Origin: Scleromatobacter sp038243995 | GTDB taxonomy: Bacteria; Pseudomonadota; Gammaproteobacteria; Burkholderiales; Burkholderiaceae_C | Assembly (NCBI GenBank): GCA_038243995.1 | Contig: JBBRTV010000020.1 | Coordinates: 1-64,000 of the forward strand | Reading direction: 5' to 3' | Length of the DNA: 64,000 nt | Shown: piece after piece, positions 26,544-36,357 of the stretch | Layout: the number at the start of each line of letters is the position of its first letter | Position numbering within the stretch: the first letter of the stretch is position 1 | Program-made: the position numbers and the translations under genes | Notes under the pieces: generated by a model | The model's input: only the letters and a program-made list of their open reading frames with translations | Databases searched by the model: none | Told to the model about the DNA's origin: nothing

Positions 26544-27467
26544 ATGTCCATGGACGACCGCGACGGCAAGATCTGGATGGACGGCGAACTCGTCGAATGG
26601 CGCGACGCGAAGATCCACGTCCTGTCGCACACGCTGCACTACGGCTGCGGCGCCTTCGAAGGCGTGCGGGCCTACAAGACGCAGAATGGCACCGCGATCT
26701 TCCGCCTGCGCGAGCACACCGAGCGGCTCTTCAATTCGGCCAAGATCCTGCGCATGAAAATCCCGTTCACGCCGGAACAGGTGATGGACGCCCAGCGCGA
26801 AGTGATACGCGCCAACCATCTCGAGAGCGGCTACCTGCGCCCGCTGACCTGGATCGGCTCCGAAAAGCTCGGCGTCAGCCCCAAAGGCAACAAGATCCAC
26901 CTCATGGTCGCCGCCTGGGAATGGGGTGCCTACCTGGGCGACGAAGGCCTGCGCCGCGGCATCCGCGTCAAGACCTCCAGCTACACGCGCCATCACGTCA
27001 ACATCACGATGACGCAGGCGAAGGCCGTCTCGAACTACACGAACTCGATCCTGGCCAACACGGAGGCGGTCGACGACGGCTACGACGAGGCGTTGCTGCT
27101 CGACGCGAGCGGTTTCGTCTCCGAAGGTGCGGGCGAGAACATCTTCGTGGTCAAGGACGGCGTCGTCTACACGCCCGACCTGTCGGCCGGCGCGCTCAAC
27201 GGCATCACTCGCAAGACAGTCTCCGCGATCTGCGCGGACCTCGGCCTGACGCTCATCGAGAAACGCATCACCCGCGACGAGGTCTACATCGCCGACGAGG
27301 CGTTCTTCACCGGCACGGCCGCCGAGGTGACGCCCATCCGCGAACTCGATCGCATCGAACTCGGCAAGGGCGAGCGCGGCCCGATCACCGAGAAGATCCA
27401 GAGCGCCTTCTTCGACATCGTGAACGGTCGCAATCCCAAGTACGCCGAATGGTTGACGGCATGTTGA
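26544..27467 (+). CDS. ilvE: Branched-chain amino acid aminotransferase
   Basis: 307 residues, class IV PLP aminotransferase, catalysing the last step of Leu/Ile/Val synthesis in the cytosol. Hallmarks are IWMDGELVEWRDAKIHVLSHTLHYGCGAFEGVRAY and the PLP-lysine segment QAKAVSNYTNS. Also present are DEALLLDASGFVSEGAGENIFVV and the C-terminal FFTGTAAEVTPIRELD. The ribosome site GAGGAA is at good distance. A CHCC zinc-finger gene follows, the usual arrangement in betaproteobacteria. Confidence 0.96.
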   Translation: MSMDDRDGKIWMDGELVEWRDAKIHVLSHTLHYGCGAFEGVRAYKTQNGTAIFRLREHTERLFNSAKILRMKIPFTPEQVMDAQREVIRANHLESGYLRPLTWIGSEKLGVSPKGNKIHLMVAAWEWGAYLGDEGLRRGIRVKTSSYTRHHVNITMTQAKAVSNYTNSILANTEAVDDGYDEALLLDASGFVSEGAGENIFVVKDGVVYTPDLSAGALNGITRKTVSAICADLGLTLIEKRITRDEVYIADEAFFTGTAAEVTPIRELDRIELGKGERGPITEKIQSAFFDIVNGRNPKYAEWLTAC

Positions 27468-27612
27468 CCTCGCCCTGCGCCCCGCGCGGGGGCGCTCGGT
27501 ACGGCTCGCACGGAGACTGTCGCTTGCCCGGAGCCTGTTCGGGCCTGCGAGCGGCCCCGTCAACCCGCCGCGGCGACGACCCGCTGAATCACCAATCTCC
27601 AATCAAAAGCCA

Positions 27613-27822
27613 ATGACCGAACAAACCGCCGCCACCGTCGAAGTCACCGCCGCCGACCTGCACGGCCCCGGCGTCGTCTTCTGCCCGAACCCGAAGATGA
27701 CGCTCTGGAGCACCCACCCCAAGGTCTACATCGACCTGAGCCACGAAGGTCGCGGCCGCTGCCCGTATTGCGGCACGACCTACCAGCTCGCGCCCGGCGT
27801 GAAGATCGCCGCCGGGCATTGA
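27613..27822 (+). CDS. CHCC-type zinc-finger domain protein
   Basis: 69 residues. The zinc ligands are in VVFCPNPKMTLWSTHPKVYIDL and GRCPYCGTTYQL, the CHCC pattern shared with the mitochondrial complex I subunit NDUFS6. In betaproteobacteria such a gene often sits behind ilvE. Its role is not established. The stop codon overlaps a TTG that may start the downstream histidine kinase. Confidence 0.9.
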   Translation: MTEQTAATVEVTAADLHGPGVVFCPNPKMTLWSTHPKVYIDLSHEGRGRCPYCGTTYQLAPGVKIAAGH

Positions 27823-29405
27823 ACCCCGGCGCTGGCTCCGGGCCGGCCGCGCAACCGACCGGCGCCCGTGCGCCGACGCTGGACCAGGTGCGCGAGCTGG
27901 CCTATGCCGCGCTGCTCGACCACGCAAGACGACGAGACGCATCGCATGCGCTCGCGATGCTGCTGCGGGCGCTGGCCGCCCTGCTCGGGGCGGAATGCAT
28001 CCTCTTTCCGCGCGCGTCCGATGGTCGCGTCTCGATGCCGCCGCTGCGCGCGCGACCGCGCGGAAGTCCCGGGTCGCCATCCCCGCCCACCGCTGCCCCG
28101 GCCGCGGGCGCCGACCCCTTCGAGCCCTGGCCTTGCAGCCATTCCGGCACCATCGTCGGCGCGCTGGTGGCGCCGCTGCCGGAGGGTCTCCCGCACGCGG
28201 CCTGGGGCGAGCGCCTGGCCCCGGCGCTCGACACCGCCGCCGCGCTGCTCGCGGGCCTGCTCGAACACGCAGGCCATGCTTTGCCGGGCTCCCTGACGCT
28301 GATGCGCACGGCGATGCACGAGGCCGGCACCTATGTCTGGGAATGGGACATCGCGACCGACGTCCTGGGCGACATCGACGAAGGCGAGCGCATGCTCGGC
28401 TACGCCGCCAACACCCTCGGGCACACGCAGGCCGACTGGGATCGCATCGTCCATCCGGACGATCTCGCATCGATCGCCGACGCCTACGAGGCACACGAAC
28501 GCGGCGTCGAACCGATGTACCGCGTGGTCTACCGCGCGCTGGCCGGCGACGGCCAATGGCGCTGGATCGAAGAGCGCGGCCGCATCGTCGAATGGGATCG
28601 CCAGGGTCGCCCGCGCCGCATGTTCGGTACCCAGAGCGATGCGACGCTGCTGCGCGAACTCGAACAGGCGCAGCGCGACCGCGTGACCGCCGAAGCCGCG
28701 AACCGGGCGAAGACGACGTTTCTCTCGCGCATCAGCCACGAGCTGCGCACCCCGCTCAATGCAGTGCTCGGCTTCGCGCAGCTGCTGGCGACGGATCCCG
28801 CGCTGGCGACGCTGGGGCCGCAACGGGCCCAGCTGCAGATGATCCGCGAGGCGGGCGAACACCTGCTCGCGATGATCGGCGATCTGCTCGACCTCTCGCT
28901 CGCCGAGGCCACGCACCTGCCGATCCACCTCCAGGCGGTCGAGCTCGCGCCCTTGCTCGACGCCTGCGCCGCGTGGATCCGGCCGCAGGCGGATGACGCC
29001 CGCATCGCGCTTCGGATAGAGCAACCCAAGACGACTGCCGCGGATCCGCGCGGCCCTGGCGCCGTGCAGGCGGACCCGACCCGGCTGCGCCAGGTGCTGT
29101 CCAACCTGCTGAGCAATGCCGTCAAGTACAACCGGCCCGGCGGCAGCGTGACGCTGCGCGCGCGGGCAGTGGCTGACGAGTGGCAGATCGAGGTCGAAGA
29201 CACCGGCGCGGGCTTGACCCCGGCCGAGCGTGCGCGGCTGTTCCAGCCTTTCAATCGGCTCGGCCGCGAGACCTCCGGCATCGCCGGCAGCGGGCTCGGA
29301 CTCGCGCTCGCGCAATCACTCGCGCAGTCGATGGGCGGGCGCATCACGGTGGACAGCGTCCCCGGGGCGGGGACGACGTTCGCCGTCACCTTGCCCGCCG
29401 CCTGA
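27819..29405 (+). CDS. PAS-domain sensor histidine kinase
   Basis: About 528 residues from a TTG at 27819 that overlaps the previous stop (TTGA); the frame upstream is just read-through, so the start is provisional. Residues up to about 160 form a GAF-like or unrecognised N-terminal domain. A PAS_3-type domain follows (YVWEWDIATDVLGDIDEGERML to MFGTQSDAT), then HisKA with the phospho-acceptor His (RISHELRTPLNAVLGF) and HATPase_c (SNLLSNAVKYN, VEDTGAGL, GSGLGLALAQSLAQSMGG). It has no membrane segment, so it senses a cytosolic cue. There is no receiver domain and no response regulator next to it, so it is an orphan kinase. Confidence 0.88.
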   Translation: MNPGAGSGPAAQPTGARAPTLDQVRELAYAALLDHARRRDASHALAMLLRALAALLGAECILFPRASDGRVSMPPLRARPRGSPGSPSPPTAAPAAGADPFEPWPCSHSGTIVGALVAPLPEGLPHAAWGERLAPALDTAAALLAGLLEHAGHALPGSLTLMRTAMHEAGTYVWEWDIATDVLGDIDEGERMLGYAANTLGHTQADWDRIVHPDDLASIADAYEAHERGVEPMYRVVYRALAGDGQWRWIEERGRIVEWDRQGRPRRMFGTQSDATLLRELEQAQRDRVTAEAANRAKTTFLSRISHELRTPLNAVLGFAQLLATDPALATLGPQRAQLQMIREAGEHLLAMIGDLLDLSLAEATHLPIHLQAVELAPLLDACAAWIRPQADDARIALRIEQPKTTAADPRGPGAVQADPTRLRQVLSNLLSNAVKYNRPGGSVTLRARAVADEWQIEVEDTGAGLTPAERARLFQPFNRLGRETSGIAGSGLGLALAQSLAQSMGGRITVDSVPGAGTTFAVTLPAA

Positions 29406-29421
29406 CGCCGCTGCAGCGTGA

Positions 29422-30357
29422 TCAGCGCGCCGCGTCGGCGAGTGCGCGCAGCGCCATCATCTGCGTCGCGATCGGCGTGGGCAGCGGTTTGCCGCCGGCC
29501 AACACGTCGCCGATGTAGCGCGCAGTGCTGGTGGCATCGATCGCCGTGGGCAGGTCGGGCAGCGTGACCAGCGAGCCGCCCTGCGCATCGACGGACAGCG
29601 AGGGCTGCTCGATGCCGGCGAGAAAGGCCGTCAACTTGGGGCACCGGCGGGCATCGGCGACCGGCTCGCCTTCGGTACCGCGCATCAGCATCGCCGTGGC
29701 CCGGGTCAGTGCGAGGAACTCGCCGAGGCTGGCCGCGTATTCCGGGTGGGTGTGGTTGACGACACGGACGACCCCGCGCCGGTCGCCGAGCGCCGGCAGC
29801 AGTTTCGCGAGCGAGTGCGCCGGGTTGCGCAGGCCGATCAGGCGCCGCAAGGCGAGCACGCGGGCGAGCGACGGGTGCAGTTCGTCGGTGGCGATGAACG
29901 CCGGCATGCCGGCGGCCCAGCGGGCAGCGACACCGGAGGCATCGCGCACGGGCGGCAGCTCGAGGGCGGTGAAGACGGCGGCGGTGGTCACCCGCCCGGG
30001 GTCTTCCTCGAGCCCGTGCACCAGCACCGACAGGCCTTCGCGCGCGAGCTGCAACGCCAGCAGGGGCACCAGGTTGGGCAGCTTGCGGGCCCCGTTGTAC
30101 GAAGGCAGGACGACCGCACCCGCGTGGGACGGTGCCGGCAGGGGCAGCAGGCGCGGCGCGACGGCGTCCATGAAACCGGCGAGCTCTTCGGGGGTCTCGC
30201 CCTTGATGCGCATCGCGATCGCGAACGCGCCGGCCTCGACGTCGCCGACCTGGCCGTCGAGCAGGCGCGCCATCAGGTCGGCCGACTGCTCGCGCGTCAA
30301 CGAGCGGGCGCCGTCCTTGCCGCGGCCGATCTCGCGCAGGTAGGGGGCGATGCTCAT
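29422..30357 (-). CDS. ybiB: YbiB-type DNA-binding protein (TrpD2 fold)
   Basis: 311 residues, homologous in fold to anthranilate phosphoribosyltransferase (glycosyltransferase family 3). Its N-terminal helical bundle is RGKDGARSLTREQSADLMARLLDGQVGDVEAGAFAIAMRIKGET. The PRPP-binding GTGGD loop of TrpD is absent; PSYNGARKLPNLVPLLAL occupies that place, as in YbiB. YbiB proteins bind nucleic acid non-specifically and are thought to aid DNA repair. It is the last gene of the nirB-nirD-nasA run, a linkage seen in many Burkholderiales, though no nitrate function is known for it. Confidence 0.85.
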   Translation of the reverse strand: MSIAPYLREIGRGKDGARSLTREQSADLMARLLDGQVGDVEAGAFAIAMRIKGETPEELAGFMDAVAPRLLPLPAPSHAGAVVLPSYNGARKLPNLVPLLALQLAREGLSVLVHGLEEDPGRVTTAAVFTALELPPVRDASGVAARWAAGMPAFIATDELHPSLARVLALRRLIGLRNPAHSLAKLLPALGDRRGVVRVVNHTHPEYAASLGEFLALTRATAMLMRGTEGEPVADARRCPKLTAFLAGIEQPSLSVDAQGGSLVTLPDLPTAIDATSTARYIGDVLAGGKPLPTPIATQMMALRALADAAR

Positions 30358-30463
30358 CGGGCAAGCTCCAGTCTCATTGGGCAAGCCCCCGGCTGCGGCG
30401 ATGCCGGCGACGCGGAAACGGGCGGCTGGGCGATGGTGGCGCGGGTCGGGGCTTGTCTGTCCA

Positions 30464-33385
30464 TCAGTCCATTGTGGCGCCGGTCGGCGCCGGCTGGCCG
30501 GCGCCATCGCCGGCCTTTTGGAGGGTGGCGGCGCCCGCACTCGCAGCGGCCTGGGCAAAGCGGCGCAACTGCGGCAGGCAGGAGCCGCAATTCGTCCCGC
30601 ATCGCAGCGCAGCCTGCGTCTGCGCGAGGCGTTGCGAGGCGTCGCCGCTGGCCGCAGCAAGCGCCGCGCCGGCGGCCGCGACGCTGATGTCGAAGCAGGT
30701 GCACAGTTGCGCGCTGGCCGGGGCGCTGCCCACGCGTGTGTCGCGCGCGCCGGGCGCGAGCATGCGGCGCGCGGGCATCGCCAGCGGTGCATCGTCCAGC
30801 AAGGCAGCGCGCCACCATGCGGCCAGCGCCGCGTCGGAGGCGGCCGTGCCGCTGAGCCAGAACGCCTGCAGGTGCTCGCCGTGCGCGGGATCGCGCGCCA
30901 CGCGCAATGCGTGCTGCAGGCCGACGCGGGCGTCGCGATAGTCGAGCGCCACCGCGGCCTGGAGCTCGAGCGCGGCACGCACGGCATCGAGCACGGCGGG
31001 GTCGGGCGCGGCGACCGCCGCCGCCTCCAGCCAGAGTCCGACGCGCCCCTGCGCGTCGGGTTCGCGGCCAAAGGGCAGGCAGGCGGCGTAGCCGAACGCG
31101 TCCAGCAGCGGGCGCAGGCGTTCGCGCCGCGCCAGCGCCTCGGCCTGCGGCAGCCAGGCCATCGCGCGCAGCCGCCATGGCAGCTCGGCGCGTTCGATGC
31201 GCGTGGCGCAGTGCTTCAGTTCGGGCTGCTTCGATTGCGGGCAGAACGCGGGCGTCGTCAGGCCGTTGATGCCGGCATGCACCCCGTCGGCGGCGCTGGC
31301 GCCCGCCAGCACCTCGCTGCCCCAATGCATCGCGATGAAGGCCTGCGCCGGCGCCTGGGCATCGCTGCGGCGCGCCGGCAGCACCAGCGCACCGCGGCGC
31401 GAGGCGACCCGCACCAGGTCGCCGTCGGCCAGTCGCAGGCGGGCCATGTCCTGGGCGCAGAGATCGATGGAAGGCTGGGGCGCATGGCCGAACAGGCGTC
31501 CCAGCGTGCCGGTGCGGCTCATGCCGTGCCACTGGTCGCGCAGGCGGCCGGTGGTCAGCGAGAACGGATAGCGCGCATCGCGCGGCTCGGCCGGCGTTCC
31601 GGGCGCGGCGTCGTAGAAGCGCGCGCGCCCGTCCGCGGTCGCGAAGTGGCGATTCTCGTAGAGCCGCGCCGCGCCCTGTGTCGCGCCCGCGGGGAACGGC
31701 CACTGCTGCGACCCGGTGCGTTCGATCAGGTCGTAGCTCAGGCCGGTGATGTCAAGGTCGCGGCCGCGCGTGGTCTCGCGGTGTTCGTTCCAGACCGCCT
31801 CGACGCCGTCGTACGGAAACAGCGTCGCTCGACCCGGGCGCATGCGCTTCTCGAGACGATGCGCGACGTCGACCGCGATCCGCCAGTCAGCGCGCGCCTC
31901 GCCCGCGGCCGGCACGGCGCAGCGGACACGGCTGATGCGCCGTTCGCTGTTCGTCACCGTGCCCTCCTTTTCGCCCCAGGTCGACGCCGGCAACAGCAGA
32001 TCGGCGAAGGCGGCGGTGGCGGTCGTCGCGAACGCTTCCTGCAGCACGACGAACTCGGCGCGTTCGAGCGCACGCCGCACGGTCGCCTGGTCGGGCAGCG
32101 ACTGCGCCGGATTCGTGCAGGCGATCCACAGCAACTTGATCGCGCCGTCGGCGGCGGCTTCGAACATCTCGACAGCGGTCTTGCCCGGCGCGGCGGGTAC
32201 GTCGTCGACGCCCCAGAGACGCGCGACCTCCGCCCGGTGCGCCGGGCTCGCCAGGTCGCGGTGCGCGGACAGCAAGTTGGCCAGGCCGCCGACCTCGCGG
32301 CCGCCCATCGCATTGGGTTGCCCGGTGAGCGACAACGGGCCGGCGCCGGGTCGGCCGATCTGGCCTGTCGCGAGATGCAGGTTGATCAGCGACGCGTTGT
32401 TCGCCGTGCCCTGCACGCTCTGGTTGAGTCCCTGGCAGTACAGCGACAACACGGCCTTGGCCGCGCCCCACCAGCGCGCCGCGGTGACGATCTCCTGCTC
32501 GCGCAGACCTGTCGCGCGCGCGGTCTCGCGCGGCGTGCATTCGCGCACGCGGTCGCGCAGCGCGTCGAAGCCGGTCGTGTGGGCGGCGATGAATGCGGCA
32601 TCGGTGAAGCCTTCCCACAGCAGCAGGTGCAGCAGGCCGTTGGCGAGGGCGACGTCGGAGCCGGGCAGGATCTGCAGGTGCAGGTCGGCCATCTCGGCGG
32701 TCTCGGTGCGGCGGGGGTCGACGACGATCCACTTCTGCGCCGGCCGCGCCGCCTTCGCGTCCTCGAGCCGCCGGCACAGGATCGGGTGCGCCCAGGCCAG
32801 GTTGCTGCCGGTGATGAAGACGAGATCGGCGTCGGCGAAGTCGTCGTAGCAGGCCGGCGGCGCGTCGGCCCCGAGTGTCGCCTTGTAGCCGGAGACCGCG
32901 CTCGACATGCACAGGCGCGAGTTCGTGTCGATGTTGTTCGTGCCGAGCAAGCCCTTGGAGAGCTTGTTGAAAACGTAGTAATCCTCGGTCAGCAGCTGGC
33001 CGGAGACGTACAGGCCGACGGCGTCGGGGCCGTGCGCGTCGACCGTGTCGGCGATGCGGTCGGCGAGGGTAGCGAGCGCTGCGTCCCAGGTGATCCGCTG
33101 CGGCGCGGCACCACGCGCCGGCCGGCGCATCGGATGCAGGAGGCGCGCCTGCGCCGTGACGTGGGGGGCGGCGGTCAGGTGCAGCGTGCTGCCCTTCGTG
33201 CACAGCCGGCCAAAGTTCGCCGGGTGCTCCGGGTCGCCGCGGACGTCGACGATGCGGGCGCCCTCCGTGCGGATCAGCACGCCGCAGCCGACGCCGCAGT
33301 ACGGGCAGGTCGACCGCGTTTCGTGCGCACCGACGCCCGCCCGCGCCTGCAGCGATTCCTGGGTGACGATCTTCGGGAGTGCCAT
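30464..33385 (-). CDS. nasA: Assimilatory nitrate reductase catalytic subunit
   Basis: About 973 residues. It reduces nitrate to nitrite in the cytosol with Mo-bis-MGD. An N-terminal [4Fe-4S] motif (CPYCGVGCGVLI, then LCTKG) precedes the molybdopterin domains (VYVSGQLLTEDYYVFNKL, DTNSRLCMSSAVSGYK, TGQPNAMGGREVGG). The C-terminus carries a BFD-type [2Fe-2S] domain (CTCFDISV, CGTNCGSCLPQL), as in NasA/NasC types that accept electrons from NADH- or flavodoxin-linked partners. The start at 33385 (MALPKIVTQ) was preferred; a start five codons earlier is possible. It belongs to the nirB-nirD-nasA-ybiB run. Confidence 0.95.
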   Translation of the reverse strand: MALPKIVTQESLQARAGVGAHETRSTCPYCGVGCGVLIRTEGARIVDVRGDPEHPANFGRLCTKGSTLHLTAAPHVTAQARLLHPMRRPARGAAPQRITWDAALATLADRIADTVDAHGPDAVGLYVSGQLLTEDYYVFNKLSKGLLGTNNIDTNSRLCMSSAVSGYKATLGADAPPACYDDFADADLVFITGSNLAWAHPILCRRLEDAKAARPAQKWIVVDPRRTETAEMADLHLQILPGSDVALANGLLHLLLWEGFTDAAFIAAHTTGFDALRDRVRECTPRETARATGLREQEIVTAARWWGAAKAVLSLYCQGLNQSVQGTANNASLINLHLATGQIGRPGAGPLSLTGQPNAMGGREVGGLANLLSAHRDLASPAHRAEVARLWGVDDVPAAPGKTAVEMFEAAADGAIKLLWIACTNPAQSLPDQATVRRALERAEFVVLQEAFATTATAAFADLLLPASTWGEKEGTVTNSERRISRVRCAVPAAGEARADWRIAVDVAHRLEKRMRPGRATLFPYDGVEAVWNEHRETTRGRDLDITGLSYDLIERTGSQQWPFPAGATQGAARLYENRHFATADGRARFYDAAPGTPAEPRDARYPFSLTTGRLRDQWHGMSRTGTLGRLFGHAPQPSIDLCAQDMARLRLADGDLVRVASRRGALVLPARRSDAQAPAQAFIAMHWGSEVLAGASAADGVHAGINGLTTPAFCPQSKQPELKHCATRIERAELPWRLRAMAWLPQAEALARRERLRPLLDAFGYAACLPFGREPDAQGRVGLWLEAAAVAAPDPAVLDAVRAALELQAAVALDYRDARVGLQHALRVARDPAHGEHLQAFWLSGTAASDAALAAWWRAALLDDAPLAMPARRMLAPGARDTRVGSAPASAQLCTCFDISVAAAGAALAAASGDASQRLAQTQAALRCGTNCGSCLPQLRRFAQAAASAGAATLQKAGDGAGQPAPTGATMD

Positions 33386-33422
33386 CGCGCGAGGATGCAT
33401 CGGGTTCGGCGTCGGACGGCGT

Positions 33423-33824
33423 TCAGGCGCTCGCGCTGGCGATGACCGCGCGCGCCGCGGACAGGTCGTCCGCCGCAGGGGCCCACGCGCCGGTCGCGAG
33501 CGTCGCCAGCTCGTTCGCCAGCAAGCTGACCACCCCGGCCTGCACCTGCACCGCGAAGCGCGTCGCGCAGCCGACGTCCGGCGCCCGCGCCTGCCCGTCG
33601 ACCAGCGAAATCGCCCAGTTGTGCAGCGGACACGCCACGTGCTCGCCGAACACGATGCCCTGGCTGAGCGGGCCGCCCTTGTGGGGGCAGCGATCGAGCA
33701 GCGCGAACACGCTGTCGTCACCAGTGCGGAACACTGCGACGTCGGCGCCGGCGGGCCGCTGCACGCGGCGCGCGCCGAGCACGGGAATGTCGTCGACGCG
33801 GCAGATCGGTTTCCAGTCGTTCAT
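33423..33824 (-). CDS. nirD: Nitrite reductase small subunit NirD (Rieske)
   Basis: 133 residues. The Rieske [2Fe-2S] ligands are intact (CPHKGGPLSQ, then CPLHNW), whereas enterobacterial NirD often lacks them. With NirB it forms the NADH-dependent assimilatory nitrite reductase. A good ribosome site (GAGGAGA) precedes the ATG at 33824. It starts 20 bases after nirB and precedes nasA by 37 bases. Confidence 0.95.
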   Translation of the reverse strand: MNDWKPICRVDDIPVLGARRVQRPAGADVAVFRTGDDSVFALLDRCPHKGGPLSQGIVFGEHVACPLHNWAISLVDGQARAPDVGCATRFAVQVQAGVVSLLANELATLATGAWAPAADDLSAARAVIASASA

Positions 33825-33844
33825 TCGAATCTCCTCTGTGCGCC

Positions 33845-36283
33845 TCAGGCGGGTACCAACGGGATGAACTGGCGCTGGTCGACCGCCGCCTTGTCGAATT
33901 CGAACCACGGATCGGGTTCGCCGTCGAGCGCGAACTGCAGGCGCTCCCACAGCGCACGGCGGTTGGCGGCGTCGTCGAGCACGCGCTTCTTCACGCTGTC
34001 GAGGCCGACGCGCGCGAGCCAGTGCACCGTGCGCTCGAGGTACCAGCCGTCCTCGCGATAGAGCTGCAGGAACGCGCCGCTGACTTCCATGACTTCCTCG
34101 GCCGTCTTGAGCTTGCAGAAGAACTGGCCGGCCTCGGTCTTGATGCCGCCGTTGCCACCGACGTAGATCTCCCAGCCGGAGTCGACGCCGATGATGCCGA
34201 CGTCCTTGATGCCCGACTCGGCGCAGTTGCGCGGGCAGCCCGACACGGCGAGCTTGACCTTGTGCGGCGCGTACATGCGCCACAGCGCGCGCTCGAGATC
34301 CTTGCCCATCTGCGTCGAATCCTGCGTGCCGAAGCGACACCACTCGCTGCCGACGCAGGTCTTCACGGTGCGCAGCGCCTTCGCGTACGCATGGCCGGAC
34401 GGCATGCCGATGTCTTTCCACACGCCGACCAGGTCTTCCTTCTTCACGCCCAGCAGGTCGATGCGCTGGCCCCCGGTGACCTTGACGGTCGGGATCTTGT
34501 ATTTGTCGACGACGTCGGCGATGCGGCGCAGCTCGGACGCCGTCGTCTCTCCGCCCCACATGCGCGGAATGACCGAGTAGGTGCCGTCCTTCTGGATGTT
34601 GGCGTGCGAGCGCTCGTTGATGAAACGGCTCTGCGGATCGTCCTTCGCTTCCTTGGGCCACGTGCTGAGCAGGTAGTAGTTCAATGCCGGCCGGCACGAC
34701 GCGCAGCCGTCGGGCGTGCGCCAGTCCAGCGCCTTCTGCGTCTCGGCGATCGTCAGCAGGTGCCGTTCGCGGATGACGTCGCGCGCCTCCTGGTGCGAGC
34801 GGTCGGTGCAGCCGCACATCGCCTTCTTCCGGGGCGTGGCGGAGTAGTCGCCGCCCGCCGTGAACATCAGGATCTGCTCGACGAGCCCGGTGCAGGAACC
34901 GCACGACGCGCTCGCCTTGGTGTGCTTGCGCACGTCGTCGAGCGTGAACAGGCCCTTTTCCTTGATGGCCTTGCAGATCGCGCCCTTGGTGACGCCGTTG
35001 CAGCCGCAGACCTCGTCGGTGTCGGCCATCGCCGCGGCCTTGTTCTGGCCCTGGTGGCCGGCATCGCCGAGACTGGACTCGCCGAACATCAGGCGATCGC
35101 GGATGTCGGCGATCGGACGCCCGTCGCGCAACAGCTTGAAGTACCAGCTGCCGTCGACGGTGTCGCCGTAGAGGCAGGCGCCGACGAGCTTGTCGTCGCG
35201 GATCACGAGCTTCTTGTAGACGCCCCCCGTCGGGTCGGACAGCACGATCTCGTCGCAGCCTGCGCCGCCCATGAACTCGCCGGCGGAGAACAGGTCGATG
35301 CCCGTCACCTTCAGTTTGGTCGATACCTGGCTGCCCGTGTAGCGGCCGATGCCGAACATGGCCAGGTGCGTCGCGCACACTTTGGCCTGCTCGAACAGGG
35401 GTGCGACGAGTCCGTAGGCGATGCCGCGATGCGCGGCGCATTCGCCGACGGCGTAGACGCGCGCGTCGGTCGTGGTCTGCAAGGTGTCGCTGACGACGAT
35501 GCCGCGCAGGCAGTGCAGGCCCGCCGACTCGGCCAGCGCGGTGTTCGGGCGGATGCCCGCGGCCATCACGACGAGCTCGGCGGGCACCTCGGTGCCGTCC
35601 TTGAAGCGCACCGCCCTGACGCGGCCCGTCGCGTCGTCGCCCACGAGCTCCTGCGTCTGCGCGCCGATGAGGAAGTCGAGGCCGCGCTCGACGAGCGACT
35701 TGCGCAGCAGGCCGCCCGCGACGTCGTCGAGCTGGCGCTCCATCAACCACGGCGCGATGTGAACGACGGTGACCTTCATGCCGCGCAGCATCAGCCCGTT
35801 CGCGGCTTCGAGGCCGAGCAGCCCGCCACCGATCACGACCGCATGCTTGTACCTGGTGGCGGCGTCGATCATCGCCTCGGTGTCCGCGATGTCGCGGTAG
35901 CCGATCACGCCGGCCAGATCCTTGCCCGGAACGGGCAGCATGAACGGCGTCGAGCCGGTGGCGATCAGCAGGCGATCGTAGGGGGCCTCGGTGCCGTCGG
36001 CCGCGCGCACGACGCGCCGGATGCGATCGATCTGCGTGACGGCCTTGCCGAGGTGCAGCGTGATGCCGTGCTGCGCGTACCAACTGAGCGGGTTGAGCAC
36101 GATCTCGGGAATCGTCTGCTCGCCCGCGAGCACCGGCGACAGCAGGATGCGGTTGTAGTTCGGATGCGGCTCGGCGCCGAACACGGTGATGTCGTAGAGC
36201 TCGGGCGCGATCTTGAGCAGCTCTTCGAGCGTGCGGACGCCGGCCATCCCGTTGCCGATCATCACGAGTTTCATCTTCTTCAT
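33845..36283 (-). CDS. nirB: NADH-dependent nitrite reductase large subunit
   Basis: 812 residues, cytosolic, reducing nitrite to ammonium. It has an N-terminal FAD/NAD domain (KLVMIGNGMAGVRTLEELL) and two BFD-type [2Fe-2S] segments (CGCNGVTKGAICKAIKEKG, CGSCTGLVEQ). The C-terminus has the siroheme/[4Fe-4S] motifs (TCVGSEWCRFGTQDS, GCPRNCAESGIKDVG). The ATG at 36283 begins right at the FAD motif and has AAAGAGA upstream. It is divergent from the PP2C/kinase gene, separated by 74 bases. Confidence 0.96.
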   Translation of the reverse strand: MKKMKLVMIGNGMAGVRTLEELLKIAPELYDITVFGAEPHPNYNRILLSPVLAGEQTIPEIVLNPLSWYAQHGITLHLGKAVTQIDRIRRVVRAADGTEAPYDRLLIATGSTPFMLPVPGKDLAGVIGYRDIADTEAMIDAATRYKHAVVIGGGLLGLEAANGLMLRGMKVTVVHIAPWLMERQLDDVAGGLLRKSLVERGLDFLIGAQTQELVGDDATGRVRAVRFKDGTEVPAELVVMAAGIRPNTALAESAGLHCLRGIVVSDTLQTTTDARVYAVGECAAHRGIAYGLVAPLFEQAKVCATHLAMFGIGRYTGSQVSTKLKVTGIDLFSAGEFMGGAGCDEIVLSDPTGGVYKKLVIRDDKLVGACLYGDTVDGSWYFKLLRDGRPIADIRDRLMFGESSLGDAGHQGQNKAAAMADTDEVCGCNGVTKGAICKAIKEKGLFTLDDVRKHTKASASCGSCTGLVEQILMFTAGGDYSATPRKKAMCGCTDRSHQEARDVIRERHLLTIAETQKALDWRTPDGCASCRPALNYYLLSTWPKEAKDDPQSRFINERSHANIQKDGTYSVIPRMWGGETTASELRRIADVVDKYKIPTVKVTGGQRIDLLGVKKEDLVGVWKDIGMPSGHAYAKALRTVKTCVGSEWCRFGTQDSTQMGKDLERALWRMYAPHKVKLAVSGCPRNCAESGIKDVGIIGVDSGWEIYVGGNGGIKTEAGQFFCKLKTAEEVMEVSGAFLQLYREDGWYLERTVHWLARVGLDSVKKRVLDDAANRRALWERLQFALDGEPDPWFEFDKAAVDQRQFIPLVPA

Positions 36284-36357
36284 CGCAGGGTCTCTTTCGC
36301 GGTACGCGGACAGTGGGAAGCAAGACGGAAGCCAAGGCGGCACGTGACAATCGCGCG

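Noticed and set aside
30354..31703. Long frame of about 450 codons inside nasA
   Set aside because: Arg/Ala-rich shadow frame opposite the codon bias of nasA; the nasA protein motifs are complete in the other frame.
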